A stretch of 64,000 bases of DNA from Fonsecaea monophora (Eukaryota; Ascomycota; Eurotiomycetes; Chaetothyriales; Herpotrichiellaceae): positions 310,001 through 374,000 of the forward strand of contig NW_019173940.1 of the NCBI RefSeq assembly GCF_001642475.1, given 5' to 3'. The position numbers and the translations under genes are program-made. Each line of letters opens with the position of its first letter. The stretch's first letter is position 1. Below, piece after piece: positions 54,849 through 64,000 of the stretch. The notes under the pieces were generated by a model. The model saw nothing but the letters and a program-made list of their open reading frames with translations. It ran no database searches and was not told the origin of the DNA.

Positions 54849-56865
54849 ATGCAGCCGCACCCCTTGTTCACCCTGGCACTCGTCACGACCTGCCTTGCTG
54901 TTTGGCCGCAACCTGCTGAGATCCAGACTGGTAATCGAGTATTATGGCTTGATTCAGCCATTCATGCAACTCTTCGCTGTGAAGAGCAAACTTTTGAACT
55001 CTATGGCCCTTCTGGCTTACAGGCTGGCCCTTTAGCCAGTGTGCTCAACGGCGCGTTCGAGTTCACACAGGGTCTAATGGATAAGCTCCAATTCCCCTTT
55101 GTGCACAGAAACAACAGCGGCCAGCCTGTGTTCTCTGAGAGGTCAATTGTGCAGAATAGCGTACGCGAAACGATTCGATCGATTCAGAGGTCCAAGTTTG
55201 TCCCCTGGAAGCTTTACAAGCGACATTCCGCTTTCGAACCAGATTCACAAGCTCCTCGTCATTACATTTCCACATTGGATATCCAGCAAAGTGCTTGTCC
55301 AAAAGCAGAACCACTCGTTCCGCAAAGCTATTTTGGGAATGATGAATCTTATGCGATTGAAATTGACGAACACGGCATTGCTTCCATCAAGTCCAACTGC
55401 AGTATAGGGACGATTAGAGCCCTGCAAACCCTTGAGCAGCTGTTTTTTGCCCTCTCGACAGAATCGGGGTCCTACACACCATTTGCACCATTGAGCATAG
55501 TGGATAGAGCTAGATGGCGCCACCGTGGGTTGAGTATCGACATAGCCCGAAATCCTTTTGATTCAAAGGACCTGATACGCACAATTGATGCTATGGCAAT
55601 GGCTAAGTTGAACAGACTGCACATCCATGCGACTGATTCGCAAAGCTGGCCTCTCGAAATACTTCCTTTCCCAGACCTGGCCCGAAAAGGAGCGTATCAG
55701 CCTCATCATGTTTGGGCTGCTGACGTCTTTCGTGAGATTCAGACGTATGGTGCTACGAAAGGTGTTTCGGTCTTCATCGAAATTGATATGCCCGGGCACA
55801 CAGCCTCTGTAGCATATGCATTTCCAGACTTGATTGCAGCATTCAATGAACTGGATTGGTCAACATTTGCTGCAGAGCCTTTGAGTGGCCAGCTTAAGCT
55901 CAATTCTTCGGCTGTTCACGAATTTGTGACCACTGTCCTTGACGACCTTTTGCCGCGAACACGACCTTATACCTCTTTGTATCACGTCGGTGGCGATGAG
56001 TTGAATCTGGCGGCGTATCTCCTTGACGACACGGTGAAGAGTGACGACCCGAAAGTGTTACAGCCGTTGCTACAGAGATTCATTGACAATGTCATCGACG
56101 CATGCATTCGCCACGGACTTCAGCCAATTGTTTGGGAAGAGAGTAAGATTCCCCTGGAGGGTGTTTGGGTGTAGTGACATCTTTGAACAGCTCTGGTCCT
56201 TTGTTTGATGCTAACCACACACTAGTGCTTCTTGACTGGAATCTAACACTACCTTCTGTCTTGGATAATGCTCCGTCGAGGCAAACCTTGGTTCAAGTCT
56301 GGCGGAATAGCGAGCGGATTGAAGAAGTGTTGAAACGAGGCCATCGAGCAATATTTGGAGACTACCATTATTGGTATCTTGACTGTAAGTGCAACCCGCT
56401 CGGATACCAGACGCTACTGACCATATAGGTGGCTTTGGCGTCTTCCTCGATCCTTATCCCTCTGGCAAGTCGCCGCCTGGAGTCCCTTACAACACATCTG
56501 GCGGATACCCTAGCAGACTGAAAAAGCCATACCTTGACTATTGCAATCCCTACCACAACTGGCGGCAGATGTATACCTACAATCCACTGGGGAACATTAG
56601 CACCCACCTCCAGGAGGGCATTGAAGGAGGGGAAGTCTTGATGTGGTCTGAGCAGACTGACTCGAGCGACCTTGATTCAAAGTTGTGGCCCCGAGTTGCC
56701 GCAGCCGCAGAAGTACTGTGGGCCGGGGTGAGAGAAGAATCCATGCTTGAGGACGCCACCAAGAGACTGGGAGAGTGGAGGGAACGAGGGGTCATAGATC
56801 TGGGGCTCCGCATGTCTCCAGTCACCATGACATGGTGTTTAATGGAAGGTGGATGCAACCTATAG
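54849..56865 (+). CDS. beta-N-acetylhexosaminidase, GH20 family, secreted
   Basis: Three exons (54849-56142, 56226-56384, 56429-56865) encode about 629 aa. The N-terminal 20-25 residues (MQPHPLFTLALVTTCLAVWP) form a signal peptide. After the non-catalytic N-domain the GH20 barrel starts at RWRHRGLSIDIARNPF. It includes MAKLNRLHIHATDSQSWP, VFIEIDMPGHTASVAYAFPD and the catalytic pair Asp383-Glu384 in HVGGDELN. The first intron removes the apparent stop at 56172-56174 and joins VWEE-MLLDWNLTL, exactly the family block. The second joins YLDC-GGFGVFLDP. GGEVLMWSEQTD and WPRVAAAAEVLWAG close the barrel. It releases GlcNAc from chitin oligomers and the cell wall. Confidence 0.95.
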
Positions 56866-57499
56866 CGATTGACTGCGATAAGGAATGGTGATCGAGTGTT
56901 TGAATGAAGATGAGTATCTGGTGGTCTGGGATCAATCGTCAAAGAAACACCAAGGCTGACCTAACAACTGGAAAGGGGATTTCCTTGCGAGATGGGATGC
57001 CCGTCATTGGCCCATACGAACAGTCTAAATCGGAAGACGTACTTCGTAAGATTCTAAACGGAATACGAGACCATTCTGAAACTTGCTCGCTGTTGGCGAA
57101 ATCTTGGAATGGACCTATCACTCTATTTACTCTTCGTTCGAGCAGCTCTAGAATATCAGGCAGAATGAAGAGGGAAATGGTGATGCCTGATTCACTTAGT
57201 CTGGTGGCATGATCTACAGGTTTGTAGTTGGTAATGCAATGTTGGTGGGTGGTTCGGGATGGTTGCCTGTTCCCCCATAAGACGCTCTTTTGGGAAATAA
57301 GAAACTTTGACCCCAGACTCTGGCTCCATCCCTCACAAGTAATCAACTTTGGGCTAGGATAAATCCCCGACACCCTGAAACATCTGGACTTTTGTTGCCT
57401 CTTCTCTGAATTGACATTGGTTCGTGTTTTGCGCATTGATCAGTTCTGTACAACGTACGAAGTACAAAACTGGGCTCTCGCAAAGCATCTTTTGCAACC
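56866..57499. other. intergenic region upstream of the P450
   Basis: 634 bp with open frames of up to 165 codons on the minus strand but no recognisable motif. No supported feature. Confidence 0.5.
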
Positions 57500-59264
57500 A
57501 TGATGTTCCAACTCCGTCCATGGCAATATTTCACGCTCGCGGCACTCCTAGCGTACGTCGCCTCGGTGTACATCAAGAGATACAGAAAATGGAAGAAGGT
57601 CGCCGCCCTTGGCAGTGAAGCGCCGCGGGTCACAACTCGGTTCATCTTTGGTCAGGCTGCTCTGTTATCATACCCAGGACATCAAATCATACTAATGCCA
57701 CCCCCCGCTCTACAGGCCTGGATTTTCCTGTTCATTCGACACTGGCGATCCTCAGAAACGAAACACTGGAATTCTGGGACTGGATCTACGAACACACCGG
57801 CACTGACAGTAAAGGAACGGCCTCGTACACGGCCGAGCTTCATCTGCTGGAGGATGTTCGCGTCATCTTTACCGCAGACCCAGAAAACACCAAGGCCATC
57901 TTGACGACGCAATTCCAGGAGTTTGGTAAAGGTAAGTCGTGATTAGGTTTGGTCGTGACGAAGAGGACCTCGATGGGTTACTGATTGCTAACGGCCTGGC
58001 GCAAAACACGACAGGCGAACAATTCCATGAGGAGTGGCAGGACTTCCTAGGCGATAGCATTTTCACCACTGACGGGCAGCAATGGCACAACTCGCGACAA
58101 CTTATTCGTCCAATGTTTATCCGGGAGAAGGTCGCTGACCTGCCATTGATTGAGACTCATGTCCGCAAACTCATAGCGTTGATGGGTACGGGAGACGGGA
58201 GTGCGGTCATGTTGAACAAACTGTTCTTCCGATTCAGCCTTGATGCGTCCACCCACTTTCTATTCGGACACACCGTTGGCAGCTTGGATAAAGAACAGTC
58301 TGCTTTCGCTGCTGCCTTTGACGAAGTTCAACGCGTCCAATCCCTAGAGGGCCGCTTGGGGTAAGAAATCTGACCATCACTCGTCTTTGTTCGCTCAGCT
58401 TATAATTTGCGCAGGCCCTTGAAGCACTTCCGCAGCAAGAAATCCTTCTATGATGGACTGAAGACCATGGAGCGTTTCATTGAGCCGTTCATTGATGAGG
58501 CACTTTCATTGACTCCGGAAGAGTTGGAGACCAAGTTATCTCGCTCAGACACCTTTATCCACGCACTGGCCCGATATACCAGAGATCGAAAGGTTATGCG
58601 CGATCAGCTCGCGGCATTGCTGTTGGCCGGCCGCGACACCACGGCCGGAACACTGTCCTGGCTTTTCCTGGAATTGGCCAAGAATCCTCGCGCAGTCGAG
58701 AGACTTCGTGCAGAGATCAAGGAAGTCTTGGGAAACGATGGTCGACCGCCAACCTATCAAGAGATCAAAGACATGAAGTATTTGACGTACACCATCAACG
58801 AAACCCTGCGGCTCTATCCGATAGTACCTTTTAATGTCCGTTCGGCACTCTCAGATACTACATTGCCTCGAGGTGGAGGGAAAGACGGCAATGCACCGGT
58901 GGGTTGTCCAAAGGGAACAGTGGTGGGATACAGCACTTTGTCGATGCAGCGAAGAAGGGACTTATATCCGCCAATTTCGCCGTCGTTCCCCTACGACCCG
59001 CTGGAATGGTGGCCAGAGCGCTGGGCGACCTGGACCCCCAAAGCGTGGAACTTCATCCCATTCAACGGCGGACCCAGAATATGTATCGGACAGCAATTCG
59101 CCATGGTAGAGATGGGATACACGATCGTCAGGATCCTGCAGGAATTCGACCAGATCATTGATTATGGGAGCAAACGGACCATGCATGTAGAGATTATCCT
59201 GACGCCAGCAGAGGGCGTGAAAGTGGGATTTCTCAAGAGTGAAAAGAAGAGAGAGAAGGCTTGA
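57500..59264 (+). CDS. cytochrome P450, CYP52-like (alkane/fatty acid hydroxylase group)
   Basis: Four exons (57500-57650, 57716-57931, 58015-58360, 58415-59264) encode about 520 aa. One N-terminal hydrophobic helix (PWQYFTLAALLAYVASVYI) anchors it in the ER. The I-helix motif is LLAGRDTTAGTLSW and the K-helix ExxR is in NETLRL. The PERF-like block is WWPERWATW, and the heme loop FNGGPRICIGQQFA carries the thiolate Cys. The region DFLGDSIFTTDGQQWHNSRQLIRPMF and the pattern DTTLPRGGGKDG are typical of the CYP52/CYP539 type. The likely reaction is terminal or subterminal hydroxylation of alkyl chains with CPR as partner. All junctions are in frame. Substrate is by family only. Confidence 0.92.
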
Positions 59265-59801
59265 ATCATTGGCCCTTTGGACGGGGGCCAGTCCATGTCG
59301 TGACGAAGCCGGCACTAAAACATGAGATAATGACTGGATCATTCGGTGTTGGTGGATGGAACTTGGGGAAATTGACGAATATGCATTGAAAAAGCAGCGA
59401 GACACGATGAGGAGGAGGAGAAATCTCCGGCGCTGATAAATCAATAAAAAACATCGAAAATATCTGGCCGCTCTAAGGCTGAAAACTGTATCACGTGCGA
59501 GTTGATCAAAATACTGCGTCGCCTTCTCGTTGTTCTACCATCACATACTGCACATTCCCTATCCACTCGGTTTCATCGTAGAACCCCACGCGCGTTTGTC
59601 ACTCTACCTTGTTCGACGGGAGGCTCGCTCATATAGGCTCACTATCTTCAACAAACATTCAAAAAGGTGCAACAAAGGACCGTTCTGTCATTGTGTCGCA
59701 ACAACCATAAAACCGCGATCAATCCATTTCGACCCTCCTAGGGAGGCGAATATCTTTTCTCCAGACCCCGTACACCCAATTCTCTCATCCTCTCTCTCAC
59801 A
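59265..59801. other. intergenic region upstream of the Nab2-type gene
   Basis: 537 bp with no supported gene. CT-rich stretch just before the Nab2 start (about 59782-59799), as often seen near fungal transcription starts. Confidence 0.5.
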
Positions 59802-61469
59802 ATGTCAACTATTGCCCTCGAGACGCCGCTGGCCGAAGCGCTGAGTAGCGCTGTGCACTCCAAGATTGTGGAAGAAGGCTGGACACAAGATGACGACACT
59901 TCATTAGCCGAATATATCGTCCTCATGCTCGCAAACGGAAAGACGCAGAATCAAATCGCATCAGAGCTTGCTGGCGAGCTGTTGCAGGATGCCAAAGGAA
60001 CCACCGAGTTCGCGCAGTGGCTATTCGACCAAGTCAACCTTTTGTCCGGCGGCGGCGCAGCTGCTCCTGGTCCGGGTACAACATCACAATCATCAGAACA
60101 ACCACTACAGGGCGAAGCGCCTAGTTCAGTGCCGTCGGGCGCGACAGAAAATGGAAACTCTTCGATACCTGCCGCCTATGATATGGACATGGTTGACAAT
60201 GCACCTGAAAATGCGTATGTCGCGCCCCATTCCAGGCCATCCACAAATCACTTGCTAACAATGTTCTACAGACCTCGAGGCCCTAAAGGTTTACACGGTG
60301 GCCGACCCGCTGGTAGAGGTGGGCGAGGCGGTGCGATCAACAAATCCGGCGATTCAGCTTTACACCGAGTCCGTGGCAACGACCGTATAAATACTCACGG
60401 CAACGTGCGCGGCGCGCCGAAGGGACCGCGCAGTATACAAAACCGAGACGTACGCCCGGGAATGCAAAAGGCATTGAATATGGGAATGACTGGTGCTGGT
60501 CAGGGCATGCAAAATCCAATGATGATGAACGGCCCACAGCAAGGTCAAGGCATGATGCAGATGACGCCGCAGCAACAGATGGAATTTATGGCTATGATGG
60601 AACAACAGACGCGCATGCTGGCACAGTTTACTGGAATGATGCCGGGAGCGGCGAACCCTGCATTCTCCCAAGGCGCCAACCAACCAAACCACCAAGGTCG
60701 GTCACTGTTCGATAGAGTCGAGCCAGGGCGTGGCCGGGGCAGTGGTCGAGGTCGGGGTCGGGGAGGCAACAGCCAGAATGGTCATGTCAAATCTCCTGCG
60801 AAAGCAAGCGACCAAGACACGGCTATGGAAGGTGATGGTCAGACGCAGGGGGCTGAAGCATCTACGACGGAGGCGCAAACGACCAGTGAGGGCGAACGAA
60901 AACCGCAAGACCCGTCCAGCACTATGTGCCACTTCAATCTTCGTTGCACCAACAAGGACTGCCCTTATGTTCACCAATCTCCGGCTGCGCCCGAAGGAAT
61001 CGTTGTTGACATGTCGGAGACGTGCACGTTTGGCCCAGCCTGCAAGAACTCCAAGTGTGTCATGAAACATCCTTCGCCAGCGCAAGTTAGGGCATTCCAG
61101 TCACAGGAGCTCTGCAAGTTCTTCCCCAATTGCACCAAGCCCAATTGTCCATTCAAGCACCCGACAATGCCGCTGTGCAAGTTTGGGGCCCAGTGCAAGA
61201 CTCCCAATTGCCCCTTTACACATCTGCAGGTTCCCTGCCGGTTCAATCCTTGTACGAACCTGAGATGTCCATACAAGCATGAACCGGGACAACAGAAGAC
61301 GACCAATTTTGCCGATTATACATGGACACCGGACAAGCAGACCGAACAAGACGGGACCAAGTCACATGTCAGTGACAGGAAGTTTGTGGATGATCAAGCT
61401 GGGGAGGAGGAATTAATCAAGCCAGAGACGGGTACGGAGACGCAGATACGGGAGGAAGTGATTACTTGA
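59802..61469 (+). CDS. NAB2: Nab2-type poly(A) RNA-binding CCCH zinc-finger protein
   Basis: ATG 59802. The N-terminal 80 residues (TPLAEALSSAVHSKIVEEGW..., DDDTSLAEYIVLML...) form the PWI-like helical domain of Nab2. A Gly/Arg region (GRPAGRGGRGG; GRGRGSGRGRGRGG) and a Gln/Met-rich stretch follow. Five CCCH fingers come next: CHFNLRCTNKDCPYVH, CTFGPACKNSKCVMKH, CKFFPNCTKPNCPFKH, CKFGAQCKTPNCPFTH and CRFNPCTNLRCPYKH. This order is that of Nab2, which binds poly(A) tails and controls tail length and mRNA export. A 57-nt intron (60215-60271, GTATGT...CTACAG) is likely. It is a multiple of three and has no stop, so retention would insert 19 residues. The spliced protein is 536 aa, the retained form 555 aa. 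Confidence 0.9.
   Translation: MSTIALETPLAEALSSAVHSKIVEEGWTQDDDTSLAEYIVLMLANGKTQNQIASELAGELLQDAKGTTEFAQWLFDQVNLLSGGGAAAPGPGTTSQSSEQPLQGEAPSSVPSGATENGNSSIPAAYDMDMVDNAPENAYVAPHSRPSTNHLLTMFYRPRGPKGLHGGRPAGRGGRGGAINKSGDSALHRVRGNDRINTHGNVRGAPKGPRSIQNRDVRPGMQKALNMGMTGAGQGMQNPMMMNGPQQGQGMMQMTPQQQMEFMAMMEQQTRMLAQFTGMMPGAANPAFSQGANQPNHQGRSLFDRVEPGRGRGSGRGRGRGGNSQNGHVKSPAKASDQDTAMEGDGQTQGAEASTTEAQTTSEGERKPQDPSSTMCHFNLRCTNKDCPYVHQSPAAPEGIVVDMSETCTFGPACKNSKCVMKHPSPAQVRAFQSQELCKFFPNCTKPNCPFKHPTMPLCKFGAQCKTPNCPFTHLQVPCRFNPCTNLRCPYKHEPGQQKTTNFADYTWTPDKQTEQDGTKSHVSDRKFVDDQAGEEELIKPETGTETQIREEVIT
60215..60271 (+). other. likely intron in NAB2 of length 3n without a stop
   Basis: Donor GTATGT and acceptor CTACAG, with CTAAC at about 60255-60259 as the branch-point consensus. 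Removal joins ENA to PRGPKGLHGGRP. The intron is open in frame, so unspliced mRNA would still be translatable. Confidence 0.7.
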
Positions 61470-62226
61470 CGAGGCGAGGTCAACAGCCACGACAGTTGAA
61501 GGAAGAATATTGGAATGGATTGAAAGATGGTTGGGAAGGCAAGCTGATGCTCCGTCATCGGCCAAATGTATTTGTACATTATGAACTCACAGCATACAAC
61601 CCGGCACCTGTGCCCTGTTGACTGGGCTTCTGATAATGACGGATCAGAGATGGCCTTGATGCCAAAAGGGTTGGGAATGAAAAAACCAAAGCATTCCGAA
61701 GCAAACACGCATTCATTTGACTGTTTTTATGTGCTTGTTTTCGTTTTCCTTTCTCTCGTGATCATCGTCTGTGGTGCATCGTGCATAGTCTGTTCTCGAG
61801 GGCCGTGACATACCGGCTTCATACCTCATACTTGTCTTTCTGTAGCCCTTTTGTTTCTTTCTAGAATGGCCTCTCGTGCCTCTGCGATGACTTGGGCCAT
61901 ATAAAGAGCATGTGGAGACCTACCGAGACGAGGTTACATTTTACACTTTATTACACTTAAGTATTACATGCATACTTGTACATAGATAGGTACCAGGGCT
62001 TCGGGACTAGGTAAAAACTTCATAACACAACCTTGAAATTTTCGATCCATCAACTCAAGGCGTCTGGGATCCATCAAGCGGGCGAGCGAGCACTGGCGAT
62101 TTGACCAGAATCCAGGGTGTATGTATATCGGATCGCAGCACATGTGACAGATAGTGTGACAGTTGCAGAGACCACTCACTGCATATCCGAAACCTCCAAC
62201 TGCGCACACACCCGAGGGAGAAAGCC
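61470..62226. other. intergenic region upstream of the PLP decarboxylase
   Basis: 757 bp with no supported gene. Confidence 0.5.
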
Positions 62227-64000
62227 ATGGATCCAGAAACAGGCCTCGCGCAGGTCTTGAGGTCGTTGCAGAACATCTTGTCTTCACCGGACCTGGCCGT
62301 CTCGCAATACTTGGTGCCCCCATCGGAAGAGACGACGAACGACAAGTTCCCGGTTCTGCCTCGAGATATTCCGAGCGTGTTGCCGCTTACTAGACTCGAT
62401 CAGAGTCTCCCTCATTCCTCTTCTCAGCCGCCGAGCGGGAGCGGTCGGCAGGGAGGACGGGTCGACGACTACGGCAACGACAATGATACACCCCTCCTCG
62501 ACAGACTATCCTCGCACCTGGCGACCAGTGTCCTCCCGCATCTCAATCTCTCGTCCCTCTCGCCAAACTACTACGGCTTCGTCACCGGCGGCGCCACCCC
62601 TGCGGCCCTGCTCGGCGACCTGCTCGCATCCGTCTACGACCAGAATGTCCAGGTGCACCTCCCGCGCGAGACCATAGCGACCACGCTCGAAGTCACCACC
62701 TTGAATCTCCTCGTGCAGCTGTTCCGCCTGCCCGAGGCAGAGTGGGGGATCGGACGACGTGGCGGCGGCGGCGGAGGAGGAGGAGGGACCTTCACCACCG
62801 GCGCGACGGCGAGCAATGTCCTCGGCCTGGCGCTGGGGAGGGAGTTTGTGCTCCGAAAGGCCCTGCAGCGCAGAACGGGCATCTCGGCGGAAGAGGACGA
62901 CGGAGATGCCGGAAGCTGCGGCGAGCACGGCGTCGCAGAGCTCATGGCCCAGGCCGGCCTGCGCAAGATCCAGGTTCTCAGCACGCTGCCTCACTCCAGC
63001 ATCGCCAAAGCGGCCAGCATCGTAGGCATCGGGAGGAAGAATGTCATTTCCATCTCCACCTCTACCTCGCAGGGCGATGGGCTACAGATCGACTTGGCCC
63101 GCCTGGCCGAAGAGGCCGCGAAACCGGACGTGGTCAACATCCTCGCCATCTCCGCCGGGGAGGTCAACACCGGCCGCTTCGCCACCGACTCACGGGCGCA
63201 GATGCTCCGTCTGCGCCGGATGTGCGACGAGTTTGGGATCTGGATCCACGTCGACGGCGCCTTCGGGCTGTTTGGCCGCGTCTTTTCCCCGGATGACCAC
63301 GACCGGGCTGAGTTCGAGGAGATGATCCGCGGCGTCGACGGCCTGGAGCTCGCCGACTCCATCACCGGCGACTGCCACAAGCTGCTCAACGTCCCCTACG
63401 ACTGCGGCGTCTTCTTCACCCGCCACAAGGGCCCCAGTGAAGACGTCTTCCGCAACGGCAACGCCGCCTATCTCACGTCGTCGATGACGAGCAACACAGA
63501 TGCGGACACAAACGCAGTTGCAAGCGGAGACGTCTGTGACTACGATCCTTCCGCGATCCAAAGCCCGCTGAACATCGGCATCGAGAACTCGCGCAGATTC
63601 CGCGCACTGCCCGTCTACGCGACGCTCGTGGCCTACGGGCGGCCAGGCTACCTGGACATGCTGAAGCGGCAGATCCGCCTGGCGCGGCGGGTGAGCAGCT
63701 GGCTCCTCCGAGACGAGAGGTTCGACCTGCTACCGCTACCAGCACGTGCAGGTGGCCGGGAGGACGGCGAACAAGAAACTCTGGCAAAGACGTTTATTGT
63801 GGTCTTGTTCAGACTCAAGGATGAGGAACGGATGAGAGACTTTGTAAGGAGGGTCAACGACACGGGCAAGATCTACATGACGGGTACGGTGTGGGATGGG
63901 AAGCCTGCAGCGAGAATTGCCATCAGTAATTGGAAGGTCGATCTGGAGAGAGATGGCAAGGTGATTGAGCAGGTCTTGGATCAAGTGGCTGGCGGACAGT
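62227..64000 (+). CDS. PLP-dependent group II decarboxylase (partial, runs off the right end)
   Basis: ATG 62227 opens a frame that stays open to the window edge, 591 codons with no intron and no stop. It begins MDPETGLAQVLRSLQNILSS. Family blocks: NYYGFVTGGATPAALLGDLL, FTTGATASNVLGLALGRE, HSSIAKAASIVGIG, WIHVDGAFGLF with Asp343 to pair the pyridine nitrogen, and DSITGDCHKLLNVPYDCGVFF with the PLP Lys385. The order fits aromatic-L-amino-acid, glutamate and diaminobutyrate decarboxylases. A Gly run encoded by GGC/GGA repeats near 178-188 lies just before the cofactor phosphate loop. It removes CO2 from an amino acid, substrate unknown. GC-rich coding without introns sets it apart from neighbours. 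The C-terminus lies outside the window. Confidence 0.9.
   Translation, partial: MDPETGLAQVLRSLQNILSSPDLAVSQYLVPPSEETTNDKFPVLPRDIPSVLPLTRLDQSLPHSSSQPPSGSGRQGGRVDDYGNDNDTPLLDRLSSHLATSVLPHLNLSSLSPNYYGFVTGGATPAALLGDLLASVYDQNVQVHLPRETIATTLEVTTLNLLVQLFRLPEAEWGIGRRGGGGGGGGGTFTTGATASNVLGLALGREFVLRKALQRRTGISAEEDDGDAGSCGEHGVAELMAQAGLRKIQVLSTLPHSSIAKAASIVGIGRKNVISISTSTSQGDGLQIDLARLAEEAAKPDVVNILAISAGEVNTGRFATDSRAQMLRLRRMCDEFGIWIHVDGAFGLFGRVFSPDDHDRAEFEEMIRGVDGLELADSITGDCHKLLNVPYDCGVFFTRHKGPSEDVFRNGNAAYLTSSMTSNTDADTNAVASGDVCDYDPSAIQSPLNIGIENSRRFRALPVYATLVAYGRPGYLDMLKRQIRLARRVSSWLLRDERFDLLPLPARAGGREDGEQETLAKTFIVVLFRLKDEERMRDFVRRVNDTGKIYMTGTVWDGKPAARIAISNWKVDLERDGKVIEQVLDQVAGGQ

Noticed and set aside
56172..56174. 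GH20 hexosaminidase truncated by TAG
   Set aside because: A GTAAG..CTAG intron (56143-56225) removes it and rebuilds the family block EEMLLDWNLTL.

Overview
The window is nuclear DNA of a filamentous ascomycete (Pezizomycotina; the gene set suggests Eurotiomycetes, possibly Chaetothyriales, which is inference). The support is short GT..AG introns of about 45-190 nt that restore reading frames, a Zn2Cys6 regulator, a HET-domain gene, a TRF-like telomere protein, FMP52, MET10, a multi-KH vigilin and a Nab2-type protein. No tRNA, rRNA, CRISPR array or intact transposon was seen. There are 23 confident protein genes, 2 lower-confidence hypothetical genes, 1 partial left-edge reading frame and 1 gene relic. 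The last gene runs off the right edge.

Left part, 0.9-25.3 kb: ten genes look like one catabolic (or specialised oxidative) cluster. They are an SDR, an acetoacetyl-CoA synthetase-type ligase, a second SDR, a flavin monooxygenase of Baeyer-Villiger type (BVMO), a Zn2Cys6 regulator, a second BVMO, an MFS transporter, a maleylacetate-reductase-like Fe-ADH, a zinc-free MDR reductase and an isochorismatase-fold hydrolase. The expected logic is uptake, ketone/alcohol interconversion, oxygen insertion next to a carbonyl, reduction of intermediates and CoA activation of a keto acid. The substrate is not known. Every upstream region in this block holds at least one copy of a CGSCRTCTTG-like motif. 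Two of the copies are near-perfect palindromes (9678-9692 and 20012-20028), so this is a candidate operator of the cluster regulator.

Boundary, 25.3-27 kb: a gene-poor stretch with the decayed C-terminus of a ferric reductase.

Right part, 27-64 kb: mostly conserved cellular genes plus some accessory ones. They are a TRF/Taz1/Tbf1-like telomere-repeat binding protein (with an inverted telomeric repeat about 55 bp upstream of its start codon), two hypothetical proteins, a HET-domain protein, a multi-pass membrane protein, a fused Fe-S type L-serine dehydratase of bacterial style, a small mitochondrial-type acidic protein, FMP52, sulfite reductase alpha subunit MET10, a vigilin/Scp160 KH protein, a GH20 beta-N-acetylhexosaminidase, a CYP52-like P450, a Nab2-type CCCH protein and an intronless PLP-dependent decarboxylase cut by the window end.

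Intergenic spaces are long (0.5-1.7 kb) and rich in microsatellites. Exon boundaries were set by eye from splice consensus and frame continuity. They are firm where exact positions are given and approximate elsewhere.
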